DNA from: Candidatus Thalassarchaeaceae archaeon
GTDB taxonomy: Archaea; Thermoplasmatota; Poseidoniia; Poseidoniales; Thalassarchaeaceae
DNA: 64,000 nt
Assembly: GCA_029940695.1 (NCBI GenBank)
Contig: JAPYUP010000002.1
Span: 1 to 64,000, forward strand
Direction: 5' to 3'
Positions 28,580-38,157 of this stretch are shown piece after piece. The position numbers were made by a program, and so were the translations under genes. Position 1 is the first letter of the stretch. Every line of letters starts with the position of its first letter. The notes below the pieces were generated by a model. It worked only from the letters and a program-made list of their open reading frames with translations. It did not search any database and was not told where the DNA came from.

Positions 28580-31018
28580 ATGGCTGTGTCAGGTGAGTGC
28601 ATGTCAGACTCGGAACCCATCGTCATCGATACTGAGACTTGGGGTTCGCAGGAACTGTGCGAAGTCATCGTCTCAAGGTACTTCGTCCTAGGTAACGAGG
28701 GGGCGACTCCCGCATCCTGGGAGGTACGAGGGCTCGATGACAAGGACGCTAGCAATCAGCTGGTTCGACTGAACAGGCACCTAAAGCCGCTTGGCATGGT
28801 GGGCGTCCTCGAAGACAGGAATCCACCGATTCTATCAATCGCTCGATATCCCTCGAGCCATTCTGTTCTGCGGACGTGGCAGCAGGTTCTGGTATGGTTC
28901 CTGATGGCAGGGTTCATGACCATGGTCGGAGCGAGTTGGCTGGCGAGGTACGAGACTGAGAGCAAAGCCCTACAGACAAGCACGTTAGGCCAGTCCGCCC
29001 TCTTCTTCACGCTCCCCATCGTGGTCTCCCTCCTGATAGCGAGTCACCTGAGAAGCGTCGTCGCGAAGCGCTACGGTGTCGAGATTGGCCACATGGTCCC
29101 AATCGTATTCCCCATTCCGATGCCCTCTTGGCCTTTCGGAATTGTCGGCGTCATGGGGCAGCGCCGTACCGACCTGCTACCCATGCCCAATCGAAGGGCT
29201 CTTGGGCTGATCGAGATCGTAGTTCCTCTGACACTCTTCGTTGCCGGCACTTCGCTTACCATAGTCGGATTGAGTTTCACATCCAGCACTCCGCCGAGCC
29301 TCGATGAGGCCCCTGTAGTCTTCGAGGCCAATGCGATAGTCCAGATTCTCTCTGCGTCCTGGTTGGGAGAGGACTTCGGCATCAGGCTCCAGTGGCTTCA
29401 CCCCACTGGAATTGCGGGTATTGGTCTGTCTATCATCGGCTGGGGGCTGATGCTGCCGATTCCGGGATTCCCCGGTGACAGGGCGCTACACTCCCTAATC
29501 GGACCATCTGAGATGAGGGACAGCAGCGTCCAGACGTCCATCTTCGTCGTGATGCTAGTAGTTCTGGTGCTCGTGTTCACTGCCTCGGACTACATGCCGT
29601 GGATCTTCCTCGCTCTCGTCGGGGCCTGGCAGAGGTTCAGTCCTGAGATCGTTCCACAGCCATTTGTCGTGGACGAGTACGCTGGATTGGACAATCAAGT
29701 GAGGGGGAGACTGGCGTCCATAGTGCTCGTCGTACTGATTGCCGGCTTCCCAGGCATGATGCCTTCGAGCCTGCTAGGTGACTATGATGCAGGACTCTCT
29801 ACTGAGAGTTGGCCCGATGAGTTGGCGGTTCAGCCCGGCGAGGAGTTATCCTACTTGCTAGTGCTCGAGCCTGAAGGAGTCCTACCAGTAACAGGATGGC
29901 TGCAGATGCGAATCGAGGGGGGGATGTCGAGTCAATGGGGTATCTCATCCGAATGCCTCGACTTACGGGGGACTTGCCCGTTCTCAGGCGTCCTACAAGC
30001 CAACACAGGCGAGGTCTCCATCACAATCACCCCACCAGAGACCAGTGTCGTTCCACACTCCCTGAGAATCCTAATCGATGTCCAGGGAAACCAGAAGGAG
30101 CACGTCATCGGGCTCATTCACACTGGCTCCTCCGGACCGCTCCAGACGTTCTGGGCTCTTGTGGACGGTGGCGTCAACCCATTAATCTGCATTGACGTGA
30201 GAATCTCAGAGGGCGATTCCGGCAACCTGACCACAAATGACCCGTATTGGGGCTTCGCGAACGATACCGAGCTGCGCCCTGGGCTGCAAGAGATCTGTCT
30301 GAGGGGTCACGAGGGAGCAATGCAGTCCTCCGAGGGCACGGACGAGCAACACAGGAAGTTAGGCCCCGAGGTAGTGTTCGAACGCGACGACGGTTCGAAC
30401 GAGACCTGGCAATTGGCAATCGAGGGCTCTGAGCCGGCATTGTATATCTCTGGGGGCGAGTGGTCGCTTCCGAGTTGGTTCGCAGCCGGCTCTGAGAACG
30501 TCATCTATCATGCTGACAGCGGCTCGGCATTCTGCCCATCGAGCGATATGGCCGCAGAAGTGGACACGAGCGAGAACTGGTCGAGGACGCTTGAGGACTA
30601 CTCGCCCATCCAAATCACCGGTGATCGTGGTGGGAACGGAACTCTGGGCCTAGGTGACATTGGCTGGATAGCCGTGTGCTCGGGAGATGGTATAATCGAG
30701 TCCTATCGAATCGTTGAGGGAGTCGATGTGTTGATTGTCCCGGGTAGCATCGGGCAGGGGCTAGATTCCTCTGAATTTGTCCTTCACAACAGAGGTGGCG
30801 AACAGCTTTCGGTCTCTGTCGAATGGCACGGGGACTCGCCAGAGAGCGGTATCTGGGACGTTTCCATTCCGGATTTCGTCGAGTCAGGTGGCTCGGCTGT
30901 TTTGGGGGCCTTCCCCACAGGTGAGCTCCCTCTTCTTCGAGCCTTGTGGGTATCCGCAGACGAAGACGGGATTGTGGTCCACCTTGCCGCCCGATGCCCG
31001 ACAGTGGGGTGTGCATGA
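28580..31018 (+). CDS. Site-2-protease (EGY-type M50) family pseudoprotease with large C-terminal extracytoplasmic region
   Basis: S2P-like N-terminal module (VSRYFVLGNEG...LVRLNRHLKPLGMVGVLEDRNPPILSIARYP), then AKRYGVEIGHMVPIVFPIPMPSWPFGIVGVMGQRRTDLLPMPNRRALGLIEIVVPL and LQWLHPTGIAGIGLSIIGWGLMLPIPGFPGDRALHSLIG; expected HExxH position reads SHLRS. Confidence 0.75.
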   Translation: MAVSGECMSDSEPIVIDTETWGSQELCEVIVSRYFVLGNEGATPASWEVRGLDDKDASNQLVRLNRHLKPLGMVGVLEDRNPPILSIARYPSSHSVLRTWQQVLVWFLMAGFMTMVGASWLARYETESKALQTSTLGQSALFFTLPIVVSLLIASHLRSVVAKRYGVEIGHMVPIVFPIPMPSWPFGIVGVMGQRRTDLLPMPNRRALGLIEIVVPLTLFVAGTSLTIVGLSFTSSTPPSLDEAPVVFEANAIVQILSASWLGEDFGIRLQWLHPTGIAGIGLSIIGWGLMLPIPGFPGDRALHSLIGPSEMRDSSVQTSIFVVMLVVLVLVFTASDYMPWIFLALVGAWQRFSPEIVPQPFVVDEYAGLDNQVRGRLASIVLVVLIAGFPGMMPSSLLGDYDAGLSTESWPDELAVQPGEELSYLLVLEPEGVLPVTGWLQMRIEGGMSSQWGISSECLDLRGTCPFSGVLQANTGEVSITITPPETSVVPHSLRILIDVQGNQKEHVIGLIHTGSSGPLQTFWALVDGGVNPLICIDVRISEGDSGNLTTNDPYWGFANDTELRPGLQEICLRGHEGAMQSSEGTDEQHRKLGPEVVFERDDGSNETWQLAIEGSEPALYISGGEWSLPSWFAAGSENVIYHADSGSAFCPSSDMAAEVDTSENWSRTLEDYSPIQITGDRGGNGTLGLGDIGWIAVCSGDGIIESYRIVEGVDVLIVPGSIGQGLDSSEFVLHNRGGEQLSVSVEWHGDSPESGIWDVSIPDFVESGGSAVLGAFPTGELPLLRALWVSADEDGIVVHLAARCPTVGCA

Positions 31019-31968
31019 TGCGTATTGCAATCCTAGGCGTGGGTTCGGTCGGAGGGGTACTGGTCGGTGCTCTCGCTGACACCCAAGTTGGGTTGCTATG
31101 CGTATCTAGGGGGGAGACCGTCGCCTCCCTACGAGTTGGGTTGGTGATTCACACTCCCGAGGGCGCTATCGAGATGGTATCTCCGGACCGCTATGACGTC
31201 ATAGACAGCGAGGAGGGGCCGATTCCCGACATACATGTCGGAACTTACGACGTTGCCATCATCGCTGGGAAGGCCTCGTCAACGCCAATACTAGCATCGC
31301 TAGCCGAGGAGGTCCTGTCACCGAGTGGGCTCGCCATCAGCATCCAGAATGGACTGGGGCACGCCGAGACGCTCACACATAGAATAGGCCGCAAGCGCGT
31401 CCTCGGAGGCTCGACCACTCACTCGGCGTGGAGGGACGGAGATGGCTCAGTACATTGGTCCGGCAGGGGTGTGGTCGAATTCGGACAACTGGACGGGGCC
31501 GATATGACTGGTATTTCGAAGGAATTACACGATGCGCTGGAGACGGCGGGTTTGAGCCCCAAGTGGTCCTCCGACATTCAGAGCGTGATTTGGAGGAAGC
31601 TGCTCATCAACGTCGCCATAAATCCGGTTTGCGCCATCGCCGGAGTGCGTAACGGTGCCCTCGCTCAGGTGCCCGAGTTGTGGGAGCAGTCGATAGCGGC
31701 CATGCGAGAGGCCGAACTCGTCGCTCGAGCGGCTGGAATTGATGTGGGCGATGGTGACATCGAAGATTACCTGCGCGAGGTCGTCATAGCCACATCGGAC
31801 AACCGAGTCTCCATGCTGCAGGACCTGATGGCAGGGCGAAGGACCGAGATAGACTCACTTTGTGGCGAAGTCGTTGCCAAAGGGGATGAGTTCGGTGTGC
31901 CGACGCCTAGAAACGAGATGCTTCTTGCACTCGTAAGAGGCATTGAGATGTCCCAGCGCCACGACTAG
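31015..31968 (+). CDS. 2-dehydropantoate 2-reductase (ketopantoate reductase family)
   Basis: MMRIAILGVGSVGGVLVGALA, SIQNGLGHAETL, GGSTTHSAWRDGDGSVHWSGRG, IWRKLLINVAINPVCAIAGVRNG, SMLQDLMAGRRTEIDSLCGEV. Confidence 0.92.
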   Translation: MMRIAILGVGSVGGVLVGALADTQVGLLCVSRGETVASLRVGLVIHTPEGAIEMVSPDRYDVIDSEEGPIPDIHVGTYDVAIIAGKASSTPILASLAEEVLSPSGLAISIQNGLGHAETLTHRIGRKRVLGGSTTHSAWRDGDGSVHWSGRGVVEFGQLDGADMTGISKELHDALETAGLSPKWSSDIQSVIWRKLLINVAINPVCAIAGVRNGALAQVPELWEQSIAAMREAELVARAAGIDVGDGDIEDYLREVVIATSDNRVSMLQDLMAGRRTEIDSLCGEVVAKGDEFGVPTPRNEMLLALVRGIEMSQRHD

Positions 31969-32633
31969 GCAGTAGTGGCCTTGTAAGCGTAAGCAGCAAC
32001 GCAGCCGCCTGCTATCTGAGGGACTAGGTGCATCCAAACATCAGCCGAGTCCAGCGCTCCAGTGACCAACAGAGAGGTGGTTACCGCGGGATTGAACGAG
32101 GCGCCGGAGATGCCGCCCACAGTCAGAGCGCCAGCGAGGACCACGAAGGCAATCGCGGCGCCGTAGTACTGGTTTCCCTCAGTCGCTTCCGAGGTCGCGA
32201 CGTGGAGAATCACGTATGCTAGCGCGAAAGTGAACAACAGCTCGGCGGTTACGGCCGATGTCGGGTCCATGTCTAGAGCGGTGACGCTGGTGTCCCTCAA
32301 CAGCAGGTTGCCCGCGACAAGAGCAGCGACTGCACCCGCTGCGACTTGTGTGAGGATGTACGGCACGACGTCGGACCTGTCGCAAGCCCCCCTCAAGTAG
32401 ACGGAAATCGTTACGGCGGGGTTGTAGTGGGCACCCGAGACGTGGCCTCCAGCGTATATCATCACCATCAGCGTGGAGCCGATGGCAAAGGGCGCCAATG
32501 CCCCTGCGGACTCCATTACCGCTGCTGTGCAGACCGTTAGTGACAGGAAGAATGTCCCGATGAATTCCGTTATCAGCTTGGCCTGCATGGTGTGTTCCGA
32601 CATGGTAACTCTGCTTCGCGCGCCGTCCATCAA
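31965..32633 (-). CDS. Aquaporin/MIP family channel
   Basis: GGHVSGAHYNPAVTISVYLRG and GGISGASFNPAVTTSLLV (two NPA motifs), six hydrophobic segments. Confidence 0.93.
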   Translation of the reverse strand: MMDGARSRVTMSEHTMQAKLITEFIGTFFLSLTVCTAAVMESAGALAPFAIGSTLMVMIYAGGHVSGAHYNPAVTISVYLRGACDRSDVVPYILTQVAAGAVAALVAGNLLLRDTSVTALDMDPTSAVTAELLFTFALAYVILHVATSEATEGNQYYGAAIAFVVLAGALTVGGISGASFNPAVTTSLLVTGALDSADVWMHLVPQIAGGCVAAYAYKATTA

Positions 32634-33523
32634 CGTTGGCAGACGGGACAGAAGAATGTCGATCTGTTGGACTGGACAATCCTGCTGACCGTCCCCGGGC
32701 AGCCGTACCCGAGGCAGGGTTCGTTCTCCCTGCCGTAGACCAGAAAGTTGTGTGTGAAGTACCCCATCGCGTCGTCCCCGTCGACGCCCCGGAAGTCCTG
32801 CAGGGTCGAGCCGCCGGCGTCGATTGCCTCAGTGATGACGTCGTGTGTCGCACCGGTGATCCTCTCAACCCTCCTAGTCACTGCCGACCTGCCAGCCACG
32901 CTGGCTGCAGATCTCCTAGGAGAGACCCCTGCGCGATGAAGGATTTCGCAGACGTAGATGTTGCCTAGTCCCGCCACCGTCTTCTGGTCCAGCAGAGCGG
33001 ACTTGATAGGAGTCCTTCGGCCTCTGAGTCTCTCCGCTAGTTCCATTGGAGTCAGGTGATTGGGGGTCGGCTCGGGCCCGAGGCTTGCAAGCAGTTTGTG
33101 GCTATCCTGCTGGTCCGTAGGGAAGCAGTCCATTATCCCGAATCGACGATGGTCGGAATAGACTGCCCTGCTTCCGTTCCCAAGGTGAATCACGACCCAG
33201 TCGTGGGGGCCCTCCCCGCTTCCCACCGATGTCCCATTGGCGAACTTTCCTGGCCTGCTATCAAGATCATCCCCGAGCAGGGTCCATCGGCCGCTCATCC
33301 CCAAGTGGCAGAGCCATGTAAGTCCCCCTTCCAGTCTGATCAGGAGGTATTTGGCACGCCGGTCCACCCGCTCGATCAGCCTTCCTTGGAGCATCCTATC
33401 GAATTCCTCTGGGAATGGGAATCTGAGATCGCCCCTGCGGAGTTCCACCTCCCTAATCCTACGGCCGACAAGATGGTACTCAAGACCACGACGGACCGTC
33501 TCGACCTCAGGCAGCTCAGGCAT
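32630..33523 (-). CDS. mutM: Formamidopyrimidine-DNA glycosylase
   Basis: MPELPEVETVRRGLEYHLVGRRI, LDQKTVAGLGNIYVCEILHRAGVSPRR, GGSTLQDFRGVDG, C-terminal zinc finger CLGYGCPGTVSRIVQSNRSTFFCPVCQR. Confidence 0.95.
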   Translation of the reverse strand: MPELPEVETVRRGLEYHLVGRRIREVELRRGDLRFPFPEEFDRMLQGRLIERVDRRAKYLLIRLEGGLTWLCHLGMSGRWTLLGDDLDSRPGKFANGTSVGSGEGPHDWVVIHLGNGSRAVYSDHRRFGIMDCFPTDQQDSHKLLASLGPEPTPNHLTPMELAERLRGRRTPIKSALLDQKTVAGLGNIYVCEILHRAGVSPRRSAASVAGRSAVTRRVERITGATHDVITEAIDAGGSTLQDFRGVDGDDAMGYFTHNFLVYGRENEPCLGYGCPGTVSRIVQSNRSTFFCPVCQR

Positions 33524-33617
33524 ATCTCTCGATTAGAGAGAGGGACCATTACCCTTGGGAATCCAATCGTAATAGGTCATCGTAGAGTTAATCTCCAATG
33601 GAAACCTCCGGAATATC

Positions 33618-34004
33618 ATGGAGCAGGATTCGGAGGTGCCGGGAACTGTCGTTCTAGACGGTAGCCCCAACGTCTCAGAGGGAGTAGCGCCAGAGCAGAT
33701 CTATGTGCAGGCGGGCCAGCCCGGCCTAGGCGGGATGCCCCCTGCAACCAACGCCACCGTGGCGCTTATCCTATCCATAGTGGGGCTGTTGATGTGCTTC
33801 CACTGCACCGCAATACCTGGAGTCATTCTCGCCAACGGGGCCCTCGTGACAACGAATCAATACCCCAACCACCCAGATGCAGGCGTTGCCAAGGCAGCAC
33901 AGGTTGTCGGATGGATTGCAATAGTCATTTATTCACTTGTGTTCTTGGCGTACCTGGCACTCGTTGGCTTCGTTGGTCTGGCAATTTGGTCAGAAGGCGC
34001 GTAG
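33618..34004 (+). CDS. DUF4190-like small membrane protein
   Basis: ATNATVALILSIVGLLMCFHCTAIPGVILANGAL ... GVAKAAQVVGWIAIVIYSLVFLAYLALVGFVGLAIW. Confidence 0.7.
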   Translation: MEQDSEVPGTVVLDGSPNVSEGVAPEQIYVQAGQPGLGGMPPATNATVALILSIVGLLMCFHCTAIPGVILANGALVTTNQYPNHPDAGVAKAAQVVGWIAIVIYSLVFLAYLALVGFVGLAIWSEGA

Positions 34005-34745
34005 AGAGCATCTGAAGACTACGTGCTGCTCCTCCAGTCCTGCGAGGTCTATCCTCTCGACTACCTCGAGCTCTGACTCTCCCAGAATGCGTTCAGCTTT
34101 GGCGAAGCGGGAGTCGTCATCGCCGTCCGATGCCCGCTCGCTGGCGGCCTTCAGGCTTAGCAGGCCCACGCCGTTCAGTCCGAGGAAGGCGGTTGCCATG
34201 TTGACGAAGGTCTCGGCCTGATCGGCGATGCTGAGGTCTTGGTGAATCCAGTCTGCCTTACCTCTGATGAAGGGAGCGATCGTCTCGGGGCGTCGGGCAT
34301 CGCCCAGCACTGGGACCAAGCCACTCCTGCGCTCGGCCAAGGTCGCCAGGTCCCTCATCATCCTAGGGGATATCTCCACTGCAACAACCTGTCCACCGTG
34401 GTGGTTGCCAGCACCGCAGACGATGTCATGGATATGGCTGACAGTCCCCCCGCTAGAGGCTCCAAGGTAGAGGCAGGTGGATCCGGTCTGGGGGAGCAGT
34501 TCTGAGGGATCGTCCCCCGTCCTCTGTAGGGCTGCGGCGACTTTCGACTTGGTCGGATCCCACTTCCTCCACTCGATACGCCCGTCCCTCTTTCGACGCT
34601 CGCCCCTGACCGATACGCCCCTCACGGCGTTCCGCGTCCATAGGCTCCTGCCCTCTCTCCTCGCTCCCCAACCGAGCGGGACCGGACGATTGGACAGAGG
34701 ATCACCCTCTCTTCGGAGGTTTTGGGAACTTCGCCTTGATGGCAT
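33990..34745 (-). CDS. flpA: Fibrillarin-like rRNA/tRNA 2'-O-methyltransferase
   Basis: LWTRNAVRGVSVRGERRKRDGRIEWRKWDPTKSKVAAALQ, VYLG-like CLYLGASSGGTVSHIHDIV, GQVVAVEISPRMMRDLATLAERR. Start uncertain; nearest in-frame ATG is 34745, inside the nop5 3' end. Confidence 0.88.
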   Translation of the reverse strand: MPSRRSSQNLRREGDPLSNRPVPLGWGARREGRSLWTRNAVRGVSVRGERRKRDGRIEWRKWDPTKSKVAAALQRTGDDPSELLPQTGSTCLYLGASSGGTVSHIHDIVCGAGNHHGGQVVAVEISPRMMRDLATLAERRSGLVPVLGDARRPETIAPFIRGKADWIHQDLSIADQAETFVNMATAFLGLNGVGLLSLKAASERASDGDDDSRFAKAERILGESELEVVERIDLAGLEEQHVVFRCSLRAF

Positions 34746-35706
34746 TGACATGGCCGTTAATCTCATCGATCTGTTCCTGACTCCACGGCACACCGCCGAA
34801 GTGATCGACTCGGACGGCGATGCTCGCCTTGCCGGCAAGGAAGCGGGCGATCTTGCCGCGGACCCATCTTGGGGAGCGGCTAACCTGAGGCATGGAGAAC
34901 AGAATTGCTCCGTGCTTTGGAGGGGGGGCTCCCCTTCTGTGAGCTGCCATAGCCGCATGGGCGCCGAGAACCTGCAGGGAGCCAGAGGGCATCCTAGACA
35001 GGCGTTCCCTGCCACGCGCAAGGACCACGAGTTTGGCCGCGCCGAGCGGACCAATGAGCGCGCTGAGCGATGGTATGTAGCTGGAGGCAATCTCTCGGAT
35101 TGCATCCTCGTGCTCTTGTAGCCTCTGTGTTGATGTGACGACGCCAATAGCGTGGCTCTTGAGTGCCGTCCACTCGATTTTCGTTGGCGCGTGTACGGGA
35201 GGGGAGACACCGAGGGCTTCGGCTGCATCTGTAATCTTCGAAGCGCCTGCTATCGCTGGAGGAATCTGGGCCCTCTGGCCATCCAAGTCTGCCTCGGTGA
35301 TGAACAGCCCCGCCCACTCGACGCAGCGCGCCTCGTTTGTCGTCCAGGCCGACCTCAACTCTACAGTAGCGGAGACTAGCATGTCTAAGCGTCTGTCGAC
35401 ATCGCCTGCTGCATCCGCCACTCCCCTCTTGGCCAACATCGTAGTAGCCTCTTGGAGCAGCTTTCTCTCATCCTCATCAAGTTCAGGCCAATCAGGATTG
35501 GAGAGAGCGCCGAGAGGATCTGGTGTCGCCTCGGGGAAGCGCTCGAGGAGGGTCCTCATCTCTGGGACGAGTCTGCCTGTTTGGAGTTGAGCTAGCCGAT
35601 TGGTGAGGGTGGAAAATGTCCTGTGACCGTCCCAAGCGACTTCGTCCAGCACGTTTCCATCTTCGTCGAGGACACGTGCCAACCTCCAATCATAGTGCAT
35701 TTTCAC
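34702..35706 (-). CDS. Nop5/Nop56-58-like C/D box sRNP core protein
   Basis: LAPTIEWTALKSHAIG-like region; SYIPSLSALIGPLGAAKLVVLARGRERLSRMPSGSLQVLGAHAAMAAHRRGAPPPKHGAILFSMPQVSRSPRWVRGKIARFLAGKASIAVRVDHFGG. Confidence 0.93.
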   Translation of the reverse strand: MKMHYDWRLARVLDEDGNVLDEVAWDGHRTFSTLTNRLAQLQTGRLVPEMRTLLERFPEATPDPLGALSNPDWPELDEDERKLLQEATTMLAKRGVADAAGDVDRRLDMLVSATVELRSAWTTNEARCVEWAGLFITEADLDGQRAQIPPAIAGASKITDAAEALGVSPPVHAPTKIEWTALKSHAIGVVTSTQRLQEHEDAIREIASSYIPSLSALIGPLGAAKLVVLARGRERLSRMPSGSLQVLGAHAAMAAHRRGAPPPKHGAILFSMPQVSRSPRWVRGKIARFLAGKASIAVRVDHFGGVPWSQEQIDEINGHVNAIKAKFPKPPKRG

Positions 35707-35834
35707 ATGCCACCCAAGACGTATTTCCGCTTGAACGGTGCGGAAGGCATCGAAAAGCGTTCAAACGAATGGTTGAAGAGTCAGTCGGGTCAGCGATGCT
35801 TGGTTCGCGTTTCTGCGGTAATGGTGCGAGAGAG

Positions 35835-36215
35835 ATGTTCTGTCCTGAGTGCGGTTCTCTATCCTACCCCGATTCCAATGGTTGGGTAAAGTGCCCTGAC
35901 TACAAATGCGGATATGAGGGACCCTTGTCAGGAACAGATGGGAAGGGCTCCGAATTCACTGACCCGATGACCGGTAAGACCATCGATCTCTCCAAGGCGA
36001 GGGCGACGACGTCCTCCAAGTCTCTCAAACACCTGACCGAGGTGGTTGAGGAGGAAGGGCCAAGGGGCACGCTTAGAGTTGGGGACTATATCTGTCCCAA
36101 ATGCGATGGCAACAGGACTTTCGTAGAGCTTCGTCAGACTAGGGCCTCGGACGAACCTGAGACCAAGATTTGTACATGTGAGACCTGTGGCCACAGATGG
36201 CGGGAATACCAGTAA
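35835..36215 (+). CDS. Transcription factor S (TFIIS/RPB9-like)
   Basis: MFCPECGSLSYPDSNGWVKCPDYKCGYEGPL and CPKCDGNRTFVELRQTRASDEPETKICTCETCGHRWREYQ. Confidence 0.93.
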   Translation: MFCPECGSLSYPDSNGWVKCPDYKCGYEGPLSGTDGKGSEFTDPMTGKTIDLSKARATTSSKSLKHLTEVVEEEGPRGTLRVGDYICPKCDGNRTFVELRQTRASDEPETKICTCETCGHRWREYQ

Positions 36216-36286
36216 TATCACCGATGTGGCTGACCAATAAGCATCAAGAGCCTTCTATTACGAAAAGGGCGGGAGGGCGTGTGCGG

Positions 36287-37036
36287 ATGCTGAGGATTAC
36301 CGCTAAACAGCAGCTGATGAGGGAGATTGTCGACATTCTCTCCGTGCTCACTGACGAGGCAAAACTCGTCTGGGGCGAGAAGGGGCTAGGTGTCAGTGTG
36401 GTCGATGGCTCCCACGTTGCCCTCCTGTCCGCTACTATTGCAGACGAGTGCTTCGAGATGTACGAAGTAGAGCCAGTCGAGATTGGGCTCGAACTAGGCA
36501 AGATGAGGGACCTCCTCACCCTCGCTGGACCGAGTGACCTCGTGGAGATGGATTACGACGAGGCAGTTGGTGCTATCAACGTCAGGGTGGGAGAGGTTCA
36601 CCGAATTCTCAGAGGGCTTGATACGAGCATCATGGACGATCCCAACCTCCCTCAGTTAGACTTTCAATCGAAGGCTGCCATCGGCTCCGAGAAGCTCTCA
36701 AGAGCGCTTCGTGCTGCGAAATTCGTAGGCGAGCTGGTGGACCTGAGCATGGACAAAAACCAGATGACGGTGTCGGTAACTGTAGAGGCTGGTGAGGGCG
36801 TAAACGTCCGCTTCGAATCTGGAGAATTAAGTGAATTATCCTGTGCTTCCCCCACACACTCAACCTACTCCCTACAGTTCCTCGACCCGCTCACAAGGAA
36901 ACTCGCGGGCGGACTGACGAACGAGGTCACTCTTGAGTTTCAGGACAAGTACCCACTCAGACTGACTTGGATGAGCAACGAGGGCGGTGCGAAATGGACC
37001 TACTTCCTAGCACCCAGAGTGATGAATGACCCGTGA
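36287..37036 (+). CDS. pcn: DNA polymerase sliding clamp PCNA
   Basis: AKLVWGEKGLGVSVVDGSHVALLSATIADECFEMYEVEPVEIGLELGKM ... DKYPLRLTWMSNEGGAKWTYFLAPRV. Confidence 0.93.
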   Translation: MLRITAKQQLMREIVDILSVLTDEAKLVWGEKGLGVSVVDGSHVALLSATIADECFEMYEVEPVEIGLELGKMRDLLTLAGPSDLVEMDYDEAVGAINVRVGEVHRILRGLDTSIMDDPNLPQLDFQSKAAIGSEKLSRALRAAKFVGELVDLSMDKNQMTVSVTVEAGEGVNVRFESGELSELSCASPTHSTYSLQFLDPLTRKLAGGLTNEVTLEFQDKYPLRLTWMSNEGGAKWTYFLAPRVMNDP

Positions 37037-37069
37037 ACTCATCAATGAGGCCCCTCAGGCAAAACTGAG

Positions 37070-38155
37070 ATGGTTGCTAGCGTCTGCGTCATCGTCCCAA
37101 CCATCCGAAATGCCGTTGAGCTGGAAGTAGCGCTGGACGGACTATCCAACCAGACCCATCCTGAGGTCGACGTCCTAGTAGTAGGGTCCGCCGACGACCC
37201 GGGTCGCCAAGTCGCAGAGTCCAGAGGTGTGCGCTACTTGGATGACATGGGTTCGCGGACCAGGGCGGATGCCTGCAACGTCGCGATAGAAGCCACGAAA
37301 TCCGATATCGTTCTGTTCACCGATGACGACGTAATCGTCCCCAATGACTGGGTTGCCAATCTAGTGAGGTGGTTTGATCGACCCGAGGTAGCAGGTGTGG
37401 GGGGGCCGAACTTCGCGCCCCTAGAGTCGTCGACGCTGTGGCAGCGAGTGATTGACGTCTCCTTTTGCAATCGCGTCTTCACTGCAGGTACCAACTATGG
37501 CAGACAGGCTAAGGGTAGCCTCGAGGAGGTTGAGCAGCTTCCCGGCGTGAATTCCGCATACAGGAGGTCTGTGCTTGCGGAGGTCGATGGGTTCGATTCG
37601 GGTGCGATTGGCGCGGAGGATGTGATACTGGACCATAGGATTAGGTTAGCGGGACACAGGCTATGGTCCGATGGAAGTGCAGTTATGTGGCACAGACGGC
37701 GCAATCTCGGCCGCGTAAAGAAGCAGATTCGCAATTACGGATTGGTCAGGACTCTTGCTAGCATGGAATACCCAGGACTCTGGAGCTGGAGCCACACGCT
37801 CGTTGCCGCATTCCCTCCCTTGGTCCTCCTCTCCCTCTCCCTGTTCGTCTGGGGTGCTCTGAACGGTGGTCTGGCGTGGCCTGAGTTCTGGGACATCTCT
37901 GCGGAAGCTGTGCCAATGAGCCCGGAGAGGTTGGCTGTCCACCAACTCCCGACGCTCGCTATCGTGTACAACCTAATCGCGTGGTTCGGAGCGGCTAGTG
38001 GGAGTTCTCCGAATCGAGCTCCCTTGACCGTGTTCCTCTCTTCACTAGTGACCTACATGCTGCATTGGAACTACGGATTGGGCATCCTGCAAGGTCGGTG
38101 GAGGATAGTTACGGGTCGTCTTGGCCTCCAGATTGACGATAGGACCAGAGGATAG
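37070..38155 (+). CDS. Glycosyltransferase family 2, membrane-anchored
   Basis: CVIVPTIRNAVELEVALDGLSNQTHPEVDVLVVGSADD, VLFTDDDVIVPNDWVANLVRWFD, two C-terminal hydrophobic segments. Confidence 0.88.
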   Translation: MVASVCVIVPTIRNAVELEVALDGLSNQTHPEVDVLVVGSADDPGRQVAESRGVRYLDDMGSRTRADACNVAIEATKSDIVLFTDDDVIVPNDWVANLVRWFDRPEVAGVGGPNFAPLESSTLWQRVIDVSFCNRVFTAGTNYGRQAKGSLEEVEQLPGVNSAYRRSVLAEVDGFDSGAIGAEDVILDHRIRLAGHRLWSDGSAVMWHRRRNLGRVKKQIRNYGLVRTLASMEYPGLWSWSHTLVAAFPPLVLLSLSLFVWGALNGGLAWPEFWDISAEAVPMSPERLAVHQLPTLAIVYNLIAWFGAASGSSPNRAPLTVFLSSLVTYMLHWNYGLGILQGRWRIVTGRLGLQIDDRTRG

Positions 38156-38157
38156 AT

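Noticed and set aside
33056-33664. 202-aa plus-strand ORF
   Set aside because: Antisense to mutM, which has full motif support.
34746-35228. N-terminal extension of the 412-aa fibrillarin ORF
   Set aside because: It is out-of-frame sequence inside nop5; fibrillarin homology begins near LWTRNAVRG.
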